Shown here: positions 1 through 11,969 of the stretch, piece by piece
Numbering within the stretch: position 1 is the first letter of the stretch
Layout of the letters: each line of letters begins with the position of its first letter
Assembly: GCF_036320965.1 (NCBI RefSeq)
Contig: NC_092269.1
Span: forward strand, 35,758,343 to 35,822,342
Length of the DNA: 64,000 nucleotides
Direction of reading: 5' to 3'
Source: Panulirus ornatus
Lineage: Eukaryota; Arthropoda; Malacostraca; Decapoda; Palinuridae
The notes under the pieces: generated by a model
The model's input: the letters and a program-made list of their open reading frames with translations, nothing else
Told to the model about the DNA's origin: nothing
Databases searched by the model: none
Position numbers and translations under genes: made by a program

Positions 1-128
1 CTCGTATTGTGCTGCTAAACGAATCTCAGATATTTGGTTGGAGGTGTAGGCTAGCATGGGTTTCACATTTCTCTGTTCACTCCCTTGATTAATCACTTAA
101 ATTTTCTGGCAGTAAGGTAATTTTGCCG

Positions 129-130
<2 letters not shown>

Positions 131-178
<48 letters not shown>
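131..178. repeat. (GT)24 microsatellite
   Basis: Uninterrupted alternating GT of about 24 units, bounded by unique sequence on both sides. Confidence 0.98.
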
Positions 179-180
<2 letters not shown>

Positions 181-1839
181 TCCATTCCGGGCGGAGTTCT
201 GCGGTGAACCCTTTGTTGCCGGCATTCGCCGAAATTCTTGAACCAGTTCCCCTAAGACGGACAAGAATGAATGTGAGAATTTGTTGGGAATCGCAACTTG
301 AGCTGAAGATTCTAACACTATCCCGTCTTGAATGGCCATGCGCGCGGCTGCCCCACTCCTTGTCAATATCGTAGACCTTTGAGCGATGGCGCCAGGCGTA
401 CGATACGTCTCGCTCTTTTACCAAACGCGTCGCAAGCGGCAGGAAACTCTACAGTCTACATTTCCATGATCAGCAGACGTAGAGTAGTAGACGAGCGTGT
501 CCGAGGAAGTGAAATGTGCGTGTGTGTGACCGTAGAGTTCGAGTTATTGTGGAGCGAGGTGTTTCCCCCCAGGTCTGCAAGGTAGGGTGGCGGGGCTCGG
601 TGGGGAGTGTTCAGTGTGTGTCCTACCGGCGAGCACGGAGTCCAGTCTCGTGCGTGTGATCCCCGTGTGTCAACCACACCTTCACTCGATCCTCCTCTGT
701 CCATGAACTTTATGGAGGACTGAATCGTAATCCCAGCCTTCTTTCAGTGGGGAGATAATGCGATTCTCATGGAAATGTCATACCGGCAGAGGCATTTGAG
801 AGTGGAAATTTTGTGCTGCATTCGGAAAATATGTGGTGTGCATACTGCAGTGCGCGTGCCGTAGTGTGTGGCACGGTGCAAAGTTTTAATGTGATCGGTC
901 CTTAAATGCTCGAACCGTATGCCGCAGTGGTTTCGTAAGGGTGTCACCCCCGTCAGTAGCAGTGAACGGTGAACAGCACTGTGAAGTAATTTGATTCCTT
1001 GATATAGGAAATAACCCATTAGAGAGAGAGAATGAAGAAGAAAAGTACATGATCTTATTTGTGAGGTGGACTCTATTTTTAATGATATTTTACACTGTGT
1101 AGAAACTTTGTGTGATGTGTGTGTAGGATGTACATATGTATATGTATGTATATGTGTGTGTGTGTGTGTGTGTGTGGGTGAATGTGTTATCGGTGTTGGA
1201 GAGCAGTAGCAAGAGAGACGTGTAACAGGTGAGGTGAGCCATGCGTTGATGTCATTTCCCTCCCCTCCACCACCACACATCATCATCATCACATGGCTCA
1301 CATCTTCACCACCCGGCCAAGAGCAGATACGACGATTCTCTTACGTAAACCTGATGATGTGTTAGAATCAGCGCCCAGTGTGAGGGGCAACGTGTGGTGT
1401 CATGAATAACTTAAGCATGTATTTCCATTATTCATTTTAGTAATATTCTCAAGGATTAAGCGGTGGACTCAGATCGGTCAGGACTTGTTACGCACGGTAA
1501 TTTATAGTGTTTGATTAACTGTACTTCCTTTGAGTGCGAAAGTCCATAAGGTGCGAATGTTTTTAGCTGTGCCAATAATGATGGATTAGTTCACTGGCTT
1601 TTAGTCTCATTGTGAAAATAAAAAAATCCGTGGATTTATGATCTCCATTTGAGATTATTAATTTCAAGAGTGTGGGTGCCAGCAACAGTGGCCAGTAGAA
1701 CATGGATGAATAACACCATAGATGTGTATGTTGAATGAATGGTTTTGCCCCGTGTAAGGGGCGCGGCAGTCCCACATTCCCCCACGCTTACTCTGATGTC
1801 AGACTTTCGCAGTAGGAAATGACAGCTATGGAAAATGCG

Positions 1840-1841
<2 letters not shown>
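179..1841. other. Unassigned sequence
   Basis: Mixed-composition DNA with a short GT tract near 1153-1177. The open frames here are short or run through the GT tract, and none shows a recognisable domain. No RNA gene was recognised. Confidence 0.6.

Positions 1842-1911
<70 letters not shown>
1842..1911. repeat. (AT)n microsatellite
   Basis: About 35 uninterrupted AT units. The array is self-complementary and can extrude a cruciform. Confidence 0.98.
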
Positions 1912-1913
<2 letters not shown>

Positions 1914-2571
1914 CGGCCAAAAGTAGATAATGTTATTGGGTCGTTCAGTAATGGGATCTTGTTACTCCATGGGAATGGCAGACAGTAAGAGATCTCTGGT
2001 GGTTTGTGACGAGATTATCTGCTGGAGGACAGTCTCGCCTTAACCGGAGATATTAATGATAGTGTTGGAACTGTGGTGGTGAGCTCGATGTTGGATTTGC
2101 TTGTGGCCAAGCTAGGGAGTCGAGCCCGAGTCTCCAAGGCTGTTTGTTAAGCACCTCGTCTCACACTTGAAGGCCAAACTCCTCGTACCGTACACTCTGC
2201 GTATTTGTAGTTCATTCATGACGAACTTGTCGACGCACGGATGTATTTGAACGTGGCTTTAAATCGAATTGAGTTAGTGTAATTTTTTATGCGATGTAAT
2301 TAGATTTTAATGTTTATATATTTTTTTTTTCACGCGGTGATGTAACTATTTGTAGAGAGAACTGGTGTAACCTTGGTGTGAATATTTAATTTCTTGTAGG
2401 TGTGATTGGCGTGTGATTACCACACGAGCTTCAAACCACCCTGTCGACATGACATGTAGTGGATTACGTTGGTGCAACAAGTGAGTTGGTGGTATCGCTG
2501 GATCTCTCTCCATGACGAGGCTCTTGCGAATGTAAATGGAGCGGTAGAGGACGTTGTAAGACCCCGTGGGG
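1912..2571. other. Unassigned sequence
   Basis: Unique-looking sequence with no recognisable gene or long repeat. A T-rich stretch lies near 2321-2330. Confidence 0.6.
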
Positions 2572-2900
2572 TGTGTGTGTGTGTGTGTGTGTGTGTGTCA
2601 CAGCCACCACACCCATCTCGTTACCCGATACCCTCGTCTCTAAGGGTCGGACCCATATGGGCCGCTGTGGCGGGTCTCAAACGGAGTCTTGTATATGTGC
2701 TACTTTTGCGGGTGTGTGATACGCCACATCTCCCTCTACTTTTGGTGTCGGCTTGTGTGTGTATTAGGTGTCGACACGTATGTGTGTGTGCGCCTGGGGT
2801 TAGCAGTCGGCACAGGTGTATGTACCTAGTGCTGACATTTGTATACCTGGTTTCGACCTGTGTTTACCTGTTGTCGAATCATGTGTGTACCTGTCGACGG

Positions 2901-2947
<47 letters not shown>

Positions 2948-3104
2948 CTCTCTACCCACAGAACTTGTTCTTTTCTCTAGTAATGAACGTCTCACTCGCG
3001 AGGCCACTAGGAATTACTGTAATGAACGACATTTTAATAGCGTAATGTCGGTGCTCAGAGTGGTGTGTGGGAACCTCCCACAAGTAATTAAGAGACGTGC
3101 TAAC

Positions 3105-3146
<42 letters not shown>

Positions 3147-3316
3147 AAGTAGGGGTGGAAGAGATGGGGGGGGGGATGGATGGTAGTATCCCCCCGCGTA
3201 CTTTTGTTGCTAGTATAAATAGAACAGCGGGGGTGGGGTGGGTTGGGTGAGTCTAGAAGTCATCACACAGACTTATTGATCACTTAACTTGAGTATGTGG
3301 CTTAAGTGTGTGCGTG

Positions 3317-3351
<35 letters not shown>
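2572..3351. repeat. Cluster of four (GT)n tracts
   Basis: GT arrays lie at about 2572-2598, 2903-2945, 3105-3144 and 3322-3351, all in GT orientation on the plus strand. Sequence between 2740 and 2900 is also TG-rich (TGTGTACCTG-like words), so the cluster may have grown from a wider cryptically simple region. A 227-residue frame across it is simply poly(Cys-Val) encoded by GT repeats. Confidence 0.95.
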
Positions 3352-3639
3352 CCCTTGCTGGTCGTCTCCCACGGCTTAGTCACTCAGGTGGGCATGTTGG
3401 ATCTAGGAAACATATTTGTAATTTGAGAATTCCTCTTCATTTCTTTCTATTTTTCTTTTTTTCGCTTCGGAAATTCTGAAATCCAACGTCTGTATCCATG
3501 TCGACATATCCCTATGATTTTTGGTTTTGTACGAGAGAATCTACGGAGGCCTCAAAAATGTATCTGGATCATATTTAAGCCAAGTATTCTTGAAAGAAGA
3601 CTGTCCTGTTTTACTCACTAGCGAATTATACTTAATAAA

Positions 3640-3736
3640 TATGATACAGTTTAATGAAATATGATATACAATATGATATAGTATATGATCCACGGTGCTT
3701 ACGTTAGCAAGGTAGCGCCAGGAACGGACTGAGCCT
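3640..3736 (-). repeat. Decayed copy of the core interspersed repeat with degenerate AT tail
   Basis: Read on the minus strand, 3705-3734 gives GTTCCTGGCGCTACCTTGCT followed by an ACGTAA-like continuation. This matches the core seen at 15346, 26819, 39115, 50085 and 52462. On its 3' side (lower plus coordinates, 3640-3690) lies a decayed ATATGATA-rich tract, the position held by (AT)n in the better copies. It is the oldest-looking copy in the window. Confidence 0.7.
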
Positions 3737-4365
3737 TAAGAGAAGGTTGAGCACTCCTTGCTTGGCTCCCGCTTATGTTCCAACTTCTAGATATTGTAGT
3801 ACATGGAGAGGATGGGTTTTTAACCCCCCACAAACGTCAGTCCTTTTCGGTCGCCATGTATTAAACGCCCCATCACTGCTCTACACCAGAGGTATAAGTG
3901 TACCCTTGTATACTCATTGTCGCTATGTTGTATATCGGAGTTATAGACCACACCTCCTCACATAGTTGAAAAGACCACAGCTGTTCGATTTTCCTCCTTG
4001 ACACTGTATCTCGGCACGTCACTGCACTGCAGGGGGACGCGAAGCGGCTGCAAGCGCCTTCGTCACCACGTCACTGGCCATCACAGTGTATTGCGCACCC
4101 AGTGTAACCACCACCACACGATGTGTACAGACAAAGCTGGGCCCTTGAGCATACTCACCTACTTCACTGCACCGCATTTCCATAGAGCAGTGCGCCACAT
4201 AGATTCACACCCACTGCGTGTCACAGCTTCGGCTTTAGAAATCACACAGCGTCTTTGTACAGCACATTTTATGCGTTCCTCAGTACACCATTAGAATTAC
4301 AGTACCCACGATACAACACCACAACACACAGTGGATCATGAGCTGTGCTTCACAACACTTGTTTT
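3737..4365. other. Unassigned sequence
   Basis: No gene recognised. The CACCACAC-rich stretch around 4050-4330 is cryptically simple. The start of this stretch may be the degenerate body of the core repeat next to it. Confidence 0.5.
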
Positions 4366-4448
4366 TCTGCTGCTACTACTAGTAACACTACTAATACTAC
4401 TACTACAACTACTTACGACGGCTACTGCAGCTACTACTACTACTGATT

Positions 4449-4508
<60 letters not shown>

Positions 4509-4548
4509 TAACAACTACTTATTACTACTGCTACGACTGCTACTACAG

Positions 4549-4598
<50 letters not shown>

Positions 4599-4605
4599 GC
4601 TACGG
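4366..4605. repeat. (ACT)n trinucleotide tract
   Basis: Two long pure ACT blocks are separated by a degenerate segment at about 4508-4548, and a degenerate lead-in starts near 4366. The frame across it reads poly-Thr then poly-Tyr, an artefact of the triplet repeat. Confidence 0.97.
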
Positions 4606-4695
4606 AAAACTGTACAAGTACCAGCTCGTAGAGGGGGCGTATAGTAAGAGCATTTTATTCCTGCAGTGGCCGCTTAATGTTGGAGGAGCGCCGAA

Positions 4696-4708
4696 AGGTC
4701 AAAGGTCA
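4696..4708 (+). promoter_or_regulatory. Perfect DR1 nuclear-receptor motif
   Basis: AGGTCAAAGGTCA is a perfect direct repeat of AGGTCA with one spacer base. That is the consensus bound by HNF4- and RXR/USP-type nuclear receptors. No promoter or gene was recognised nearby, so function is unproven and a chance match is possible. Confidence 0.4.
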
Positions 4709-4877
4709 GCATCACTTGCTGTCCTCCCCGCCCTCACCCCCACCCAAGGCTTACTTATCGGCACGCGCCTGAAGATCGGTGTGGTCAGGTCCTGAGGGAA
4801 GTAGGGAGGTGCCTGGCCCGGCCCCTTAATCTAACCATTAAGGGAAAGATCGAAGGGGAGGTTATCATACCAGGTGG

Positions 4878-4912
4878 GTCGCACCGTCGTGCTCAAGGGT
4901 CGTGCGGTCATT
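4878..4912 (-). repeat. Fragment of the dispersed 21-bp module
   Basis: Carries GCACCGTCGTGCTCAAGGGT followed by CGTGCGGTCA, the reverse complement of the unit tandemly repeated at 9148-9400. About one and a half units are present. Confidence 0.75.
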
Positions 4913-5095
4913 GAACACACGGAAGTCAGTATTACCAGACTTCTCCCAACACAAGATCCTGCATTTCCAACACAGGGCCTTCGATGTTCCCAATCCTGAC
5001 CATATTCGAAATACCAGTGTCTTGTTGACCTTATGTCATACACACTCACACGTTGCCTTGTCGTTGGATGACAGCACGAGGGTAGTGGTGTCAGC

Positions 5096-5099
<4 letters not shown>

Positions 5100-5173
<74 letters not shown>
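5100..5173. repeat. (AT)n microsatellite
   Basis: About 36 uninterrupted AT units. Poly(Tyr-Ile) frames on both strands are translation artefacts. Confidence 0.98.
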
Positions 5174-5176
<3 letters not shown>

Positions 5177-5485
5177 ACCTGGAAGACTGAAGTCTGAAGC
5201 GGCGCCTAAGTAACTTGTGTATATTTTCGTCTGAAAGTGCGATTTCCCAGTGGTTAACTCGAGATTGGAAGGTCGACAGGTTTTTTTTTTCTTTTCCCTC
5301 GGGATTATATTTCTCTTTGACCTTTTTTTTTTATCTTTTTTGTCTTGAACTTCACGTATTTGGTGACACCACGGGTGCACAGGTCGCCTTGGGCGCCCAC
5401 AGATGGGTGCTTGTGTGAGTGCAAGTTATAGGCCCCTATCTGGAAAAGGACAAGAGGAGGACGGATGTGCTGGAAAATGGAATGA

Positions 5486-5872
5486 TTGAGGTCAGTATGT
5501 GATGTGAGGAGAGTTGATTATGTAAGGAGCGATGGTGCCAGAGAGGTGTGTGTGGTGTTTAAGCTGAGTATGATTGAGAGGGCTGAAGAAAAGGGTGTGC
5601 TGAAGTGGTTTGGACATATGGAGAGGATGAGTCAACAGAATGTAAGAGGATATATTTGTCAGAAGTGGAGTGGAGGGGGGGCAAGGAGGAGAAGACGGGT
5701 GACCAAAAATGTGACGGTAGGTTAGAGTGAAAGACGCTTTGAGTTATGGAGCCTGAACATTCAAGAGGATGAGGAGCGTGCAAGGGTTAGAACGAATTGG
5801 AACGCTGTATACAGGAGGGGGCGACGTACTGTCCGTGGGCCGAACCAGAGCGTTTTTGAAGCGGCCAAGTGA
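5486..5872 (+). pseudogene. C-terminal end of a non-LTR retrotransposon (LINE) ORF, inactivated
   Basis: The frame begins MRSVCDVRRVDYVRSDGARE and continues through KGVLKWFGHMERM. This matches the region after the reverse-transcriptase domain in many invertebrate LINE polyproteins, where a VLRWFGHVERM-type motif is a hallmark. A basic segment (GGGARRRRRVT) follows. The frame stops at TAG (5723-5725) but continues in phase through ERRFELWSLNIQEDEERARV and TNWNAVYRR to TGA at 5870-5872, so one internal stop breaks the end of the ORF. The catalytic RT domain is absent, so this is a 5'-truncated copy, as expected from incomplete target-primed reverse transcription. Family assignment (RTE- or Jockey-like) is uncertain; LINE origin is well supported by the motif. 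Confidence 0.85.
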
Positions 5873-5990
5873 AACCACGGAAAGGTGTGTAGGGCTTCGC
5901 TGTGGATAGGGAGCTCAGACTTCCGTGGTTGTGAGCAACTTTGAGGCCATTCTTGTGTTGTTCCCTGGCGCTGCCTCAGTTGTGTTCCTC
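5873..5990 (+). mobile_element. LINE 3' untranslated tail ending in the core motif
   Basis: After the terminal stop the sequence runs into GGCCATTCTTGTGTTGTTCC and then CTGGCGCTGCCTC (5945-5977). The minus strand of 52487-52516 reads GGCCATTCTTTCGTCTGTTT followed by CCCTGCGC and the core CGCTACTTCGCT. The LINE tail and the non-coding family therefore share an extended motif. Sequence after 5980 diverges. Confidence 0.65.
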
Positions 5991-6200
5991 CATTGTCTGC
6001 TTCCGTCGTTCAGTCGTCACGTGTCTCTCTCTCCTGCCCCTTGCCATCTAGACCACACCACACCACACCACCTGTTCGTCCGCTTCCTCTGCGCCTCAGC
6101 TTCTCCTCCCTCATTCTCCCTGTGTCCCTCTCCCCGTCCGGGTTCCTCACCTCTTCCCTCACTCTGCCTTATGTAACTCTTACACCCTGCCAGTAGGACG
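5991..6200. other. Pyrimidine-rich stretch
   Basis: CT-rich plus strand with short CACACCAC repeats at 6053-6072. No gene recognised. Confidence 0.6.
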
Positions 6201-6238
6201 CAGTCTACCTGATTGGCTCTTGTCCTTCCTGTCAATCG

Positions 6239-6239
<1 letters not shown>

Positions 6240-6303
<64 letters not shown>

Positions 6304-6456
6304 GTGGGGACACGTGCGGGAAGGATGAATGGGGGTGTCTCCGTGAGATTCTAGAGGCATGAATGGCTGTGTGCTGTGAGGGACCACGTGCTCTCGTCGT
6401 GGATGAGCTGCCACCTCACTCTTGTTGCATTACTGTGTGTTCGTTTGTGTGTCTGT

Positions 6457-6505
<49 letters not shown>
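6240..6505. repeat. Two (GT)n microsatellites
   Basis: (GT)30 at 6240-6299 and an imperfect GT tract at 6431-6505 with TCTG interruptions at its start. Confidence 0.97.
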
Positions 6506-6507
<2 letters not shown>

Positions 6508-7268
6508 TAGAGGGATGAGTGGAACGCTCGTAATGGTGAGGAGAGTGAGGAGGCACGGTTGTGAGGGAGGCCCGCCGGTGGAAGTACATGAGAGTTAAGC
6601 TGTTGTTATCATTTACGTAAATTCCCCCCTTTAAAAAAAAATTTCTCCATTAAAAAAAAATTGAAACGTACATTTGTGTTTACCTAGGTTAATCAGTGAT
6701 AAGAAATTTGAAGTGAGAGAAAAAAAGAAAGATCAAGTGATATAAGATACCAGTGATTTTGAAAAAGAAGGTATATAAGGTATATATATATATATATATT
6801 TATGTATATAGAAAATACATAAGGAAAGAATAAAGGAAGCTAAAGTGGCAGTAGATTTGGTGCTGACCTGACGACAACCCCCCCCCTCCATACTCTCTCT
6901 CATGACCCCTTGAGAAAATACCTCGTAGTAAAAAAATGTATATTTGATACTCGTTGACCTGAGGAAGAGAGCAAGCCCCTGAAGGCCACAGAGGCGGGAG
7001 GGGGGAAACAACTCCATAAATCTTAAACTTTTGGACGTTGGACGTGAGGTTTTGCCCCCGGGCGTCGGAGAGGAAGAGTTGTGACAATGTGGCACCCTTC
7101 CCAGCAGCGGACCGGCACGCTGGAGCATCGCTATAATGTAAGTCTTAACGTTAGCTCGCTCGACACCCTGGTGGAGTGGAGGTGAGGTGAGGCGAGGCGG
7201 CGGGAGGGCCTGCCTGCCGAGCTTAACACACAGACCCTGTCCCTCGCACACCCGGGGCCACCACTCGG

Positions 7269-7271
<3 letters not shown>
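6506..7271. other. Unassigned sequence
   Basis: Contains short A runs near 6632-6661 and a short AT tract at 6780-6800. The long minus-strand frame across 6733-7494 is built largely from microsatellite codons. Confidence 0.6.
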
Positions 7272-7313
<42 letters not shown>

Positions 7314-7354
7314 GTCTCGTTCTCACTGTGATTTGCACCTCAGGAGGTAGACGT

Positions 7355-7426
<72 letters not shown>

Positions 7427-7674
7427 GGTGGGACACTTGACAGCACCATATGAGCTGTCGTACTCCCCTCCCAGCCAGGCCTCCAGCCCCCCACCTGTAT
7501 ATGTTTGTGCTTTATACATTTGTTTTCTTCCTTCCCTCACACACACGGAGGTCGCTGGCGTTCAGTCCATCGACCATTCGTGGCTCCCACGCGACTCTTT
7601 CCTACGCTCAGGACCTGCCTGATGGCGAAGTATCGTCACACACACACACACACACACACCTGTAAGTTGGCACA

Positions 7675-7752
<78 letters not shown>

Positions 7753-7919
7753 CGTAGCCTTAAGAATGGAATAACCGACGTCAGTATTTCTAATAGTTCT
7801 GCCCGGGAATGTCTTTTACCCAGAATGAGCAAAGTTTGGGACGAGGGAGGCGAAAGTTGTGTCCGGGCGGGAGGACCCTCATTTAAGCCCTGGTGAGTCA
7901 GGGAGCGCAGGGCGACTCC

Positions 7920-7988
<69 letters not shown>
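7272..7988. repeat. Microsatellite cluster: AC, CT, AC, CT, CT
   Basis: (AC)n at 7272-7311 and 7637-7659. (CT)n at 7355-7424, 7678-7750 and 7921-7988. The three CT arrays are all 68-73 bases long and perfect. The intervening sequence is unique. Confidence 0.97.
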
Positions 7989-7991
<3 letters not shown>

Positions 7992-8121
7992 CGTTCGTCT
8001 CCCCTCCTTCGTTTCAGCACCTGCAGCTTTTTTCCCGGGTAGATGTATCTATCGTAGGGACGTATCTATCCTCCTGGCTCACGGTGAGCTAGGTAGATGA
8101 GGTGACTCTGTCTCATCACAG

Positions 8122-8240
8122 GACTGTCGAGTAACGGTGTCCCTGACTGTCGAGTAACGGTGTCCCTGACTGTCGAGTAACGGTGTCCCTGACTGTCGAG
8201 TAACGGTGTCCCTGACTGTTCAGTAACGGCGTCCCTGACT
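8122..8240. repeat. 23-bp minisatellite, about 5 copies
   Basis: Unit begins GACTGTCGAGTAACGGTGTC. The first four copies are identical. The fifth carries TTCAG and GGCGTC changes, so decay starts at the right edge. Confidence 0.95.
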
Positions 8241-8344
8241 GTTGTCTGAGGTGAGGGACGTGACTGGTGACAGGGGTTTTCACTGTAGAACTGGGGTTTG
8301 AGAAACTTGTTTAGACTGGTGATTGGAACAGGTGAGGAGACTGT

Positions 8345-8723
8345 GACTGTAGACGAGACAACGTTTGAGATTGCTCCCTCCCAGACTGTAGACGAGACAA
8401 CGTTTGAGATTGCTCCCTTCCAGACTGTAGGCGAGAAAACGTTTGAGATTGTTCCCTGTCAGACTGAAGACGAGACAACGTTTGAGACTGTTCCCTGCCA
8501 GACTGTAGGCGAGACAACGTTTGAGACTTCCCTGCCAGACTGTAGACGAGACAACGTTTGAGACTGTTCCCTGCCAGACTGTAGGCGAGACAACGTTTGA
8601 GACTTCCCTGCCAGACTGTAGACGAGACAACGTTTGAGACTGCTCCCTGCCAGACTGTAGACGAGACAACGTTTGAGACTGCTCCCTGCCAGACTGTAGA
8701 CGAGACAACGTTTGAGACTGTCT
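8345..8723. repeat. 39-bp minisatellite with 37-bp variants, about 10 copies
   Basis: Unit begins GACTGTAGACGAGACAACGT and continues TTGAGACTGCTCCCTGCCA. Copies ending GACTTCCCTGCCA lack two bases (37 bp). On the minus strand the 39-bp unit translates as the 13-residue SQTLSRLQSGREQ. The 37-bp variants shift frame, so a translated product is unlikely. Confidence 0.95.
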
Positions 8724-9147
8724 GGACGAGTGAATTACTGCAGGATATTTGCCAGTGACGTCTGTCTGTGGCTCCCCTGCCACAGGACTGACGGAGACAA
8801 TCCTTGATACACCCGAGCCTTGTGGGGGGATCACCGCCTGAGCCATCTCTCGCTTGTCGGGCAAAGTCGTTTGAACTCAGGTACAGAAGTTGGTGGTCAC
8901 TGGTATCACAGGTAAGCCGGCCTTTACCTGCATCTCCAGGAATACACAGAACTGTCCACGGCCAGCGCCCTGTTCCATTAAGGGTTTACGAGACAGGCGT
9001 ATTACGAGAGGTTCAGCTGTGGGGTTCTTCAGGGAGGTGATTGGGGTAATTAAATGTGCCAGTGACCTGTACCTGTACTTGTGTGTGTGTCGAAGTAGCG
9101 AATGGTTATTGTCCTGTCTTCACATGGTTTGGTTTCCTTCATCACGT
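8724..9147. other. Unassigned sequence
   Basis: Unique sequence between two minisatellites. CACAGGTAAG at 8906-8915 resembles a splice donor, but no exon was recognised beside it. Confidence 0.5.
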
Positions 9148-9400
9148 CTTGACGACCCTCGAGCGCGACGGGACGACCCTCGAGCACGACGGTACGACCC
9201 TCGAGCACGACGGGACGACCCTAGAGCACGACGGTACGACCCTCGAGCACGACGGAACGACCCTCGAACACGATGGTTCGACCCTCGAGCACGACGGTAC
9301 GACCCTTGAGCACGACGGTACGACCCTCGAGCACGAAATTACGACACTCGAACACGACGCTTCGACCCTCGAGCACGACGCTACGACCCTTGAATGTGAT
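9148..9400 (+). repeat. 21-bp tandem array, about 12 copies (main array of the dispersed module)
   Basis: Unit CGACCCTCGAGCACGACGG plus two variable bases (GA, TA, AA, TT). Because 21 is a multiple of 3, frames stay open (TTLEHDG repeats on plus, VVLEGRT on minus). It is followed at 9401-9420 by GGCCAGGCGGTTGACCTGAT, resembling the flank seen at other loci. Related clusters occur at 4878, 18053, 26455, 28768, 37111, 57172, 59131, 60701 and 62030. Confidence 0.95.
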
Positions 9401-10311
<911 letters not shown>

Positions 10312-10377
10312 CACCCATCATGGACCGGGTTACTTCATGATCGTTTTTCCTCCTCGATCTTTGCTGGCCAGACAGGA

Positions 10378-10440
10378 GGTGGGTGGGTGGTGGTTTGCGC
10401 CGAGCCCTGGTGAGTTAAGGGTGGGGGGGGGGGGGGGGGA
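10378..10440 (+). other. G-rich tract with (G)17 run
   Basis: GGTGGGTGGGTGGTGG is followed, after a gap, by a run of 17 G at 10423-10439. The pattern fits G-quadruplex formation on the plus strand; this is a prediction from sequence only. Confidence 0.6.
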
Positions 10441-11960
10441 ACCGGTGTCAGAAAGCTCTTTAGATATTTCATGGTTAAAAAGATTTCAATTAAGGAACTC
10501 ATTTACCAGCTGCCGTTTCTTGTAGCGGAATTAGGATGGATGGCGGCGTTTGTTTCTGATGGTCTTTGAAGGAGCAACAGTTGAAGGTCGTGGCTGGAAG
10601 GAAGGTTGAGAGGGGGGCTTCCTTGGCTTGATTTAGGTACGTTTTTGGGTTGCGTGCGATTCTCCGTGACCTGGAAGACTGTGTTCTTCCCTGGAAGACG
10701 AACTGAGAACTGATGTACAGTAACTAAAATGTCGCCTCTCCCCTCCAGCGTGTTACACCATCGGGCCACAGCGCCTTTATCTGTGAGGGAGGGTGGTCAG
10801 GAACTTCATGACCCTCTCGATGTTACCTCCCGTTGGATAGTGACCTTAATCTCTCTCTACAGCGACTCATGAGTAACATAAACCCTACGTGCTGGGTAGG
10901 GTGATCATACGCCCCACCGAAGGACAGTGACAGCCCTTTGAACTCGACGACCTGCCGCCACAAGTGAGCTTTGGCGGCTGCATTGCTCTTAACCTGTTGG
11001 TCACAGTGACTTGTCTTGTGTATGATGACAGAAACACCCTGAATTAAGTCTCATGGGTACGATATCATATCGTGTGGTGTACGACGCACGATAGCGATGC
11101 GTCCAGCATAATGCCAAGCGATTTTAGTGCGACTCTCGCGGTACGTGGAAAGAGACGATTCACTTTACGTACGCATGATTTAAACAGATGTGGTAATGAA
11201 AGGACATGCCTCTGCCGGCCGTAAGTTAGGGGGCTCTTATTCTATTCCCCTCCCGCCTGGTTTACGAGACTGTTTTTAATGCTGGTATATTTCATGTTAC
11301 CGTAACGTGTCTGTGTTCGTGGTACGCCACGCAGTAGAAGGGTCTGGTCCCCCTTGTTTAAATACGTCCTGGAGCTCTTGCCGTAATGGTTCTCATACTT
11401 GTGTGGAGTAAAATGGACAGCCATGGGATTTGCACATTTATACTATTTTCTTCAGTATTCCCTACAGCATCTGGGCTCTTCATAGGATTTGATTTGCATA
11501 TTTTTTACCCCCCCCCTCTCCTCCAGCCTGCCATTTCAGTAAGGGATTATCCTTGTGTGCAGGCTGGGGACTTGGCCTTCCAATAGTTTCGAGGTGTGTG
11601 CGTTATGATTATCACGTCTGTCTACGAAAGGAGGCCCCCCCCAGTGCTGGTGTTGGAATTCCTTTGTATTCCTTGGTAAGTTTTCTCGAATCCAATTTTT
11701 GAACATTTGGGATGTTTTTTTTTTTATCAGTGCGAGAGACCTTAGGACGTTTCCCATCCCGTCCTTCATCATTAGTGTTTCTGTGTAGTGGTGTTAGCTC
11801 AGGGCAGTATCCCTGGCTGGAGGAAGGACAGTTGTTAGAAGTATCATTTCTCTCGCCATAAGACTTCTCATTATCCGACTGGACCAAATTTATTTACTGG
11901 GCCCCCGTCTGTGCTGTGTTGTGTTATCAGAAGGTGACCTTTCTTGCCACCCCGTATTGG
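10441..11960. other. Unassigned sequence
   Basis: About 1.5 kb of non-repetitive DNA with scattered homopolymer runs. All open frames are short and none was recognised. Confidence 0.6.
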
Positions 11961-11969
11961 AGCCTGATT

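Noticed and set aside
8280..8864. 194-codon frame with SQTLSRLQSGREQ repeats
   Set aside because: From the 39-bp minisatellite. The 37-bp variant copies shift the frame, which a selected protein repeat would not tolerate.
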